This document shows positions 13,934-16,383 of a stretch of 16,383 nucleotides of DNA, piece after piece (the stretch's first letter is position 1; every line of letters starts with the position of its first letter). This DNA comes from DASTPP01 sp035762175 (GTDB lineage: Bacteria > Myxococcota_A > Polyangia > Polyangiales > Polyangiaceae). The DNA lies in assembly GCA_035762175.1 (NCBI GenBank), contig DASTPP010000014.1:1-16383 (forward strand), in the 5' to 3' direction. The notes under the pieces are model-generated. The model saw only the letters and a program-made list of their open reading frames with translations. It did not search any database and was not told where the DNA came from. Made by a program: the position numbers and the translations under genes.

Positions 13934-15736
13934 ATGCGAGTTCGCCTGGCACGAGCGTGCGTGATGGCCTCGGTGCTGGCGCTGGTCCCGGCCCTCGGGG
14001 CCTCCGACGCCTTCGCCCAAGCGCGGCCCCCGGCCGGCGGCCGGCGCCCCCCGCGCAAGCCCAAAGACAAAGACGCGGGCGCCCCGGCCGGCGCCGCCCC
14101 CGCGGGCGCCCCGGCCCCCGCCGCGGGCGCCGCCCCCGCGGGCAAGCCGCAAGAGATCGAGCTCGACGAGCCGCCGAAAGACACGGGCCCGGTGCGCGCC
14201 GGGCAGATGAGCGACCAGGCCAAGGCCGCCCAGCGCCTCTTCGACGCCGCCCAGTACCGCGAGGCGGCGCTCGCGCTCTACCGCGTCTACAAGGGCGAGA
14301 CCGGCGACGACGAGGGCAACCGCCAGATCGCCCAGCACAACCTCGCCGTCTCGCTCTTTTATTTGAAGTTCTACCAGGCCGCCTACGGCCTCTTCACCGA
14401 GATCTCGCTGAAGCCGAACCACCTGCGCTTCAACGAGACGCTGCTCTGGCTCGCCACGCTCGCGGCCAAGCTGCCCGAGCCCGCCGACATCGTCGAGCGC
14501 GTCGGCAAGTACTCGGCCGAGCAGGTCGGGCGCTTCAACAACCCCAACCAGCGCGAGCTCTACTGGCACCTGAACTACCTGCTCGGGCGCTACAAGTACC
14601 AGAACCGCGCCTACGAGGAGGCCATCAGCCTCTTCGAGCGGGTCGACCGCCGCTCGCGCCACTACCTGCCGGCGCAGTTCTTCGGCGGCATCAGCTACGT
14701 GCAGCTGCGCCAGTCGGCGCCGGCGATCAAGTCGTTCAAGCGCGTCATCCAGGCGATCGACGACGGGGTCGAGGGCGAGGGCGCCGAGGACTCGGCGCGC
14801 CTGCGCGACCTCGCCTTCCTGTCGATGGCGCGCACGTACTACTCGGCCTCGATCAGCACCGACGCGCAGGGCACCCCGCGCGTCAACGCCGACAAGCTCT
14901 CGCTCGCCGTCAACAACTGGAACAAGGTCGACGTCGCCAGCGAGTACTGGCTCGACGGGCTCTTCGAGGAGAGCTGGGCGTACTTCATGGCGGGCGACTA
15001 CCCGCACGCGCTCGGCAACATCCACACGATCCAGGCGCCCTACTTCCCGAACAGCTTCTACCCCGAGGCCGACATCCTGCGGGCGCAGATCTACTTCGCG
15101 ACCTGCCAGTACCCGGAGGCGACCACGATCGTGGCGCGCTTCCAGAAGAAGTACGAGCCCATCCAGCGCGAGCTGTCGGCCGCGCTCGCGCAGTTCGGGC
15201 GCGAGGGGCAAGAAGAGCAGGCCTTCCAGTTCTTCCGCGACCTCAAAGACGGCAAGGCGCGCGTCAGCCCCCGGGTCAAGCCCGTGCTCGACAACGCGCT
15301 CAGCGACCGCACCCTGCTCAAGCACCGCGACTACGTGCTGCGCGTGCTCGGCGACGAAGAGAAGCTGCTCGCCGGGCAGCCCGCGGCCTTCCGCAACTCG
15401 CCCGTCGGGGCCGAGGTGCGCGACGCGCTCGACAACGCCAAGACCGTCGCCGTGCAGAACGCCGGCAAGCTCGTGCGCGAGCGCTACCAGCGCAACCTCG
15501 ACGAGCTGAGCGAGCACCTGCGCGACGCGGCGAAGATCCTCATCGACATTAACGCCGCCGAGCGCGGCCGCCTCGAAGAGCAGGCGCGCTCGGGCCAGAT
15601 GACGCGCGAAGAGGCGCGCGTCTACGGCGTCATCGACCCCGACGAAGAGCACGTCATCTGGCCCTTCGACGGCGAGTATTGGCGCGACGAGCTGGGCTTC
15701 TACCGCCAGGTCGTCGTCTCGAAGTGTGGGAGGTGA
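13934..15736 (+). CDS. Exported tetratricopeptide-repeat protein, operon gene 1
   Basis: This encodes a 600-residue protein. The signal peptide is 1-28 (cleavage DAFA before Q29). A basic Pro-rich stretch (31-46) and an Ala/Pro/Gly low-complexity linker (48-70) follow. The body is helical with TPR-like pairs, for example 93-125 (AKAAQRLFDAAQYREAALAL), 134-160, 210-236 (LLGRYKYQNRAYEEAISLF), 246-275, 294-305 and 345-410. A long coiled helical region (500-560) precedes a distinctive C-terminal tail rich in Trp, Tyr and Phe (VIWPFDGEYWRDELGFYRQ, 574-592) with a single late Cys598. It should be a periplasmic scaffold. The next gene starts 6 nt after its stop and is also an exported TPR-like protein, so they very likely work together. 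The pair reminds me of TPR components of the Agl-Glt gliding complex of myxobacteria, but this is not established here. Confidence 0.85.
   Translation: MRVRLARACVMASVLALVPALGASDAFAQARPPAGGRRPPRKPKDKDAGAPAGAAPAGAPAPAAGAAPAGKPQEIELDEPPKDTGPVRAGQMSDQAKAAQRLFDAAQYREAALALYRVYKGETGDDEGNRQIAQHNLAVSLFYLKFYQAAYGLFTEISLKPNHLRFNETLLWLATLAAKLPEPADIVERVGKYSAEQVGRFNNPNQRELYWHLNYLLGRYKYQNRAYEEAISLFERVDRRSRHYLPAQFFGGISYVQLRQSAPAIKSFKRVIQAIDDGVEGEGAEDSARLRDLAFLSMARTYYSASISTDAQGTPRVNADKLSLAVNNWNKVDVASEYWLDGLFEESWAYFMAGDYPHALGNIHTIQAPYFPNSFYPEADILRAQIYFATCQYPEATTIVARFQKKYEPIQRELSAALAQFGREGQEEQAFQFFRDLKDGKARVSPRVKPVLDNALSDRTLLKHRDYVLRVLGDEEKLLAGQPAAFRNSPVGAEVRDALDNAKTVAVQNAGKLVRERYQRNLDELSEHLRDAAKILIDINAAERGRLEEQARSGQMTREEARVYGVIDPDEEHVIWPFDGEYWRDELGFYRQVVVSKCGR
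15729..15733 (+). promoter_or_regulatory. Ribosome binding site of the second TPR gene
   Basis: GGAGG lies inside the last two codons of the first TPR gene, 8 nt before ATG 15742. This ties translation of the second gene to the end of the first. Confidence 0.65.
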
Positions 15737-15741
15737 GGGCG

Positions 15742-16383
15742 ATGATTGCTCAGCGCTGGTTGGCCGCATCGATCGGCCTGGCTCTCGCGTTCGCGGCCCG
15801 GGCGGCGCCCGCGCAGCAGGCCCGCCCCCAGGCCCCCGTCGTCGCCGCGGCGACGCCCGAGGCGCCCGGGGCGGGCGGGCAGTGCGTGCCCAAGCAGGCC
15901 TCCGACGCGCTCGCCGTCTGCCCCGGCGGCATCACCAAGTTCACCCCGAAAGACAGCAAGCCGGCCAGCGTGCGCATCGGCACCGTCAGCCCGCAGCAGC
16001 ACGGCCAGAAGAACCTGAAGCCGGGCGGCCCGACGGTCGGCATCGAAGCGCTGCGCGAGCTGCGCGGCATCCAGATCAAGGGGCGCGTCCGGCAGCTGCT
16101 CGTCACCGAGATCGCGCAGCTCGAGCAGCTCTTCCGCGCCACCTCGCGCAACGCCGCCGACCGCGCCCAGCTCGCCCGGAGGCTCGCCGAGACGTACGTC
16201 GAGCTCGAGAACGCGGCCATCCGCGACAAGTTCTTGGCCGAGGAGAAGAAGGACGCGGCCGGCGCCGCCTCGGCGACCAAGCTCGTCGGCTCGGCCCGCG
16301 CGAACGCCATCAAGTACTACACGCTGCTCGCCAACGAGTACAAGACGTACCCGCAGCTCGACGAGGTGCTCTACTTCCTCGCC
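15742..16383 (+). CDS. Exported TPR-like protein, operon gene 2 (3' end outside window)
   Basis: The frame is open from ATG 15742 to the window end (214 codons, no stop), so this is a partial gene. The signal peptide is 1-24 (MIAQRWLAASIGLALAFAAR, cleavage APA before Q25). A Pro/Ala segment and a short Cys-containing part (Cys48, Cys60) follow. From about residue 100 it is helical: ELRGIQIKGRVRQLLVTEIAQLEQLF, then RRLAETYVELENAAIRDKF (146-164), then AIKYYTLLANEYKTYPQLDE (189-208), which is the start of a TPR array of the kind in which each unit ends in DEVLYFLA. It begins 5 nt after the stop of the first TPR gene and has its own GGAGG, so it is co-transcribed and translationally linked. The function is unknown; a periplasmic assembly scaffold is likely. 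Confidence 0.85.
   Translation, partial: MIAQRWLAASIGLALAFAARAAPAQQARPQAPVVAAATPEAPGAGGQCVPKQASDALAVCPGGITKFTPKDSKPASVRIGTVSPQQHGQKNLKPGGPTVGIEALRELRGIQIKGRVRQLLVTEIAQLEQLFRATSRNAADRAQLARRLAETYVELENAAIRDKFLAEEKKDAAGAASATKLVGSARANAIKYYTLLANEYKTYPQLDEVLYFLA

Overview
This window looks like ordinary chromosome from a very GC-rich bacterium, most likely a member of the Myxococcota (deltaproteobacterial myxobacteria, perhaps the Polyangia). The evidence is the extreme G/C bias at third codon positions, the abundance of exported lipoproteins, TPR proteins and HEAT-repeat proteins of unknown role, two outer-membrane beta-barrel proteins of a type I associate with myxobacteria, and a membrane sensor-like protein whose C-terminus recalls the Myxococcus MXAN_5187 family. 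I see no phage, transposase, integrase, CRISPR array, restriction system or recognisable defence system.

Layout. Positions 1-460 hold the 3' end of guaB (IMP dehydrogenase, + strand), followed by tRNA-Gln(TTG). On the minus strand follow a small lipoprotein gene (668-1321) and a cystathionine gamma-lyase/synthase gene (1418-2587). A 56-bp tandem repeat and tRNA-His(GTG, minus) come next. On the plus strand are a two-TM sensor-like protein (3300-4736) and a cytoplasmic HEAT-repeat protein (4935-5702). That gene ends at a GNRA-capped hairpin, where it meets a minus-strand block: two tandem paralogous beta-barrel proteins (5761-6699, 6735-7727), then ftsY (7906-9222), then a two-TM protein with Ig-like/carboxypeptidase-regulatory-like domains (9555-11303). 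A 58-bp divergent region separates that last gene from a plus-strand exported HEAT-repeat protein (11362-12183). On the minus strand, a Cys-rich lipoprotein gene (12763-13413) overlaps yraN (12365-12766) through a TTGA stop/start. A 519-bp spacer leads into a plus-strand operon of two exported TPR proteins (13934-15736, and 15742 to the window end).

How the genes work together. Housekeeping genes (guaB, ftsY, yraN, the transsulfuration enzyme and two tRNAs) are interspersed with envelope genes. At least eight of the thirteen protein genes start with a signal peptide, lipobox or N-terminal anchor, so the unexplained biology here is cell-envelope biology. The best candidate for a multi-protein system is the TPR pair at the right edge, which reminds me of TPR components of the myxobacterial Agl-Glt gliding complex; this is an inference.

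The most striking signal outside any gene is in codon choice. Lys, Glu and Gln codons nearly always end in G, but switch to A (AAA, GAA, CAA) when the next codon begins with GA. This removes Shine-Dalgarno-like AGGA strings from coding DNA. All family names are by eye from the sequence; no search was run.
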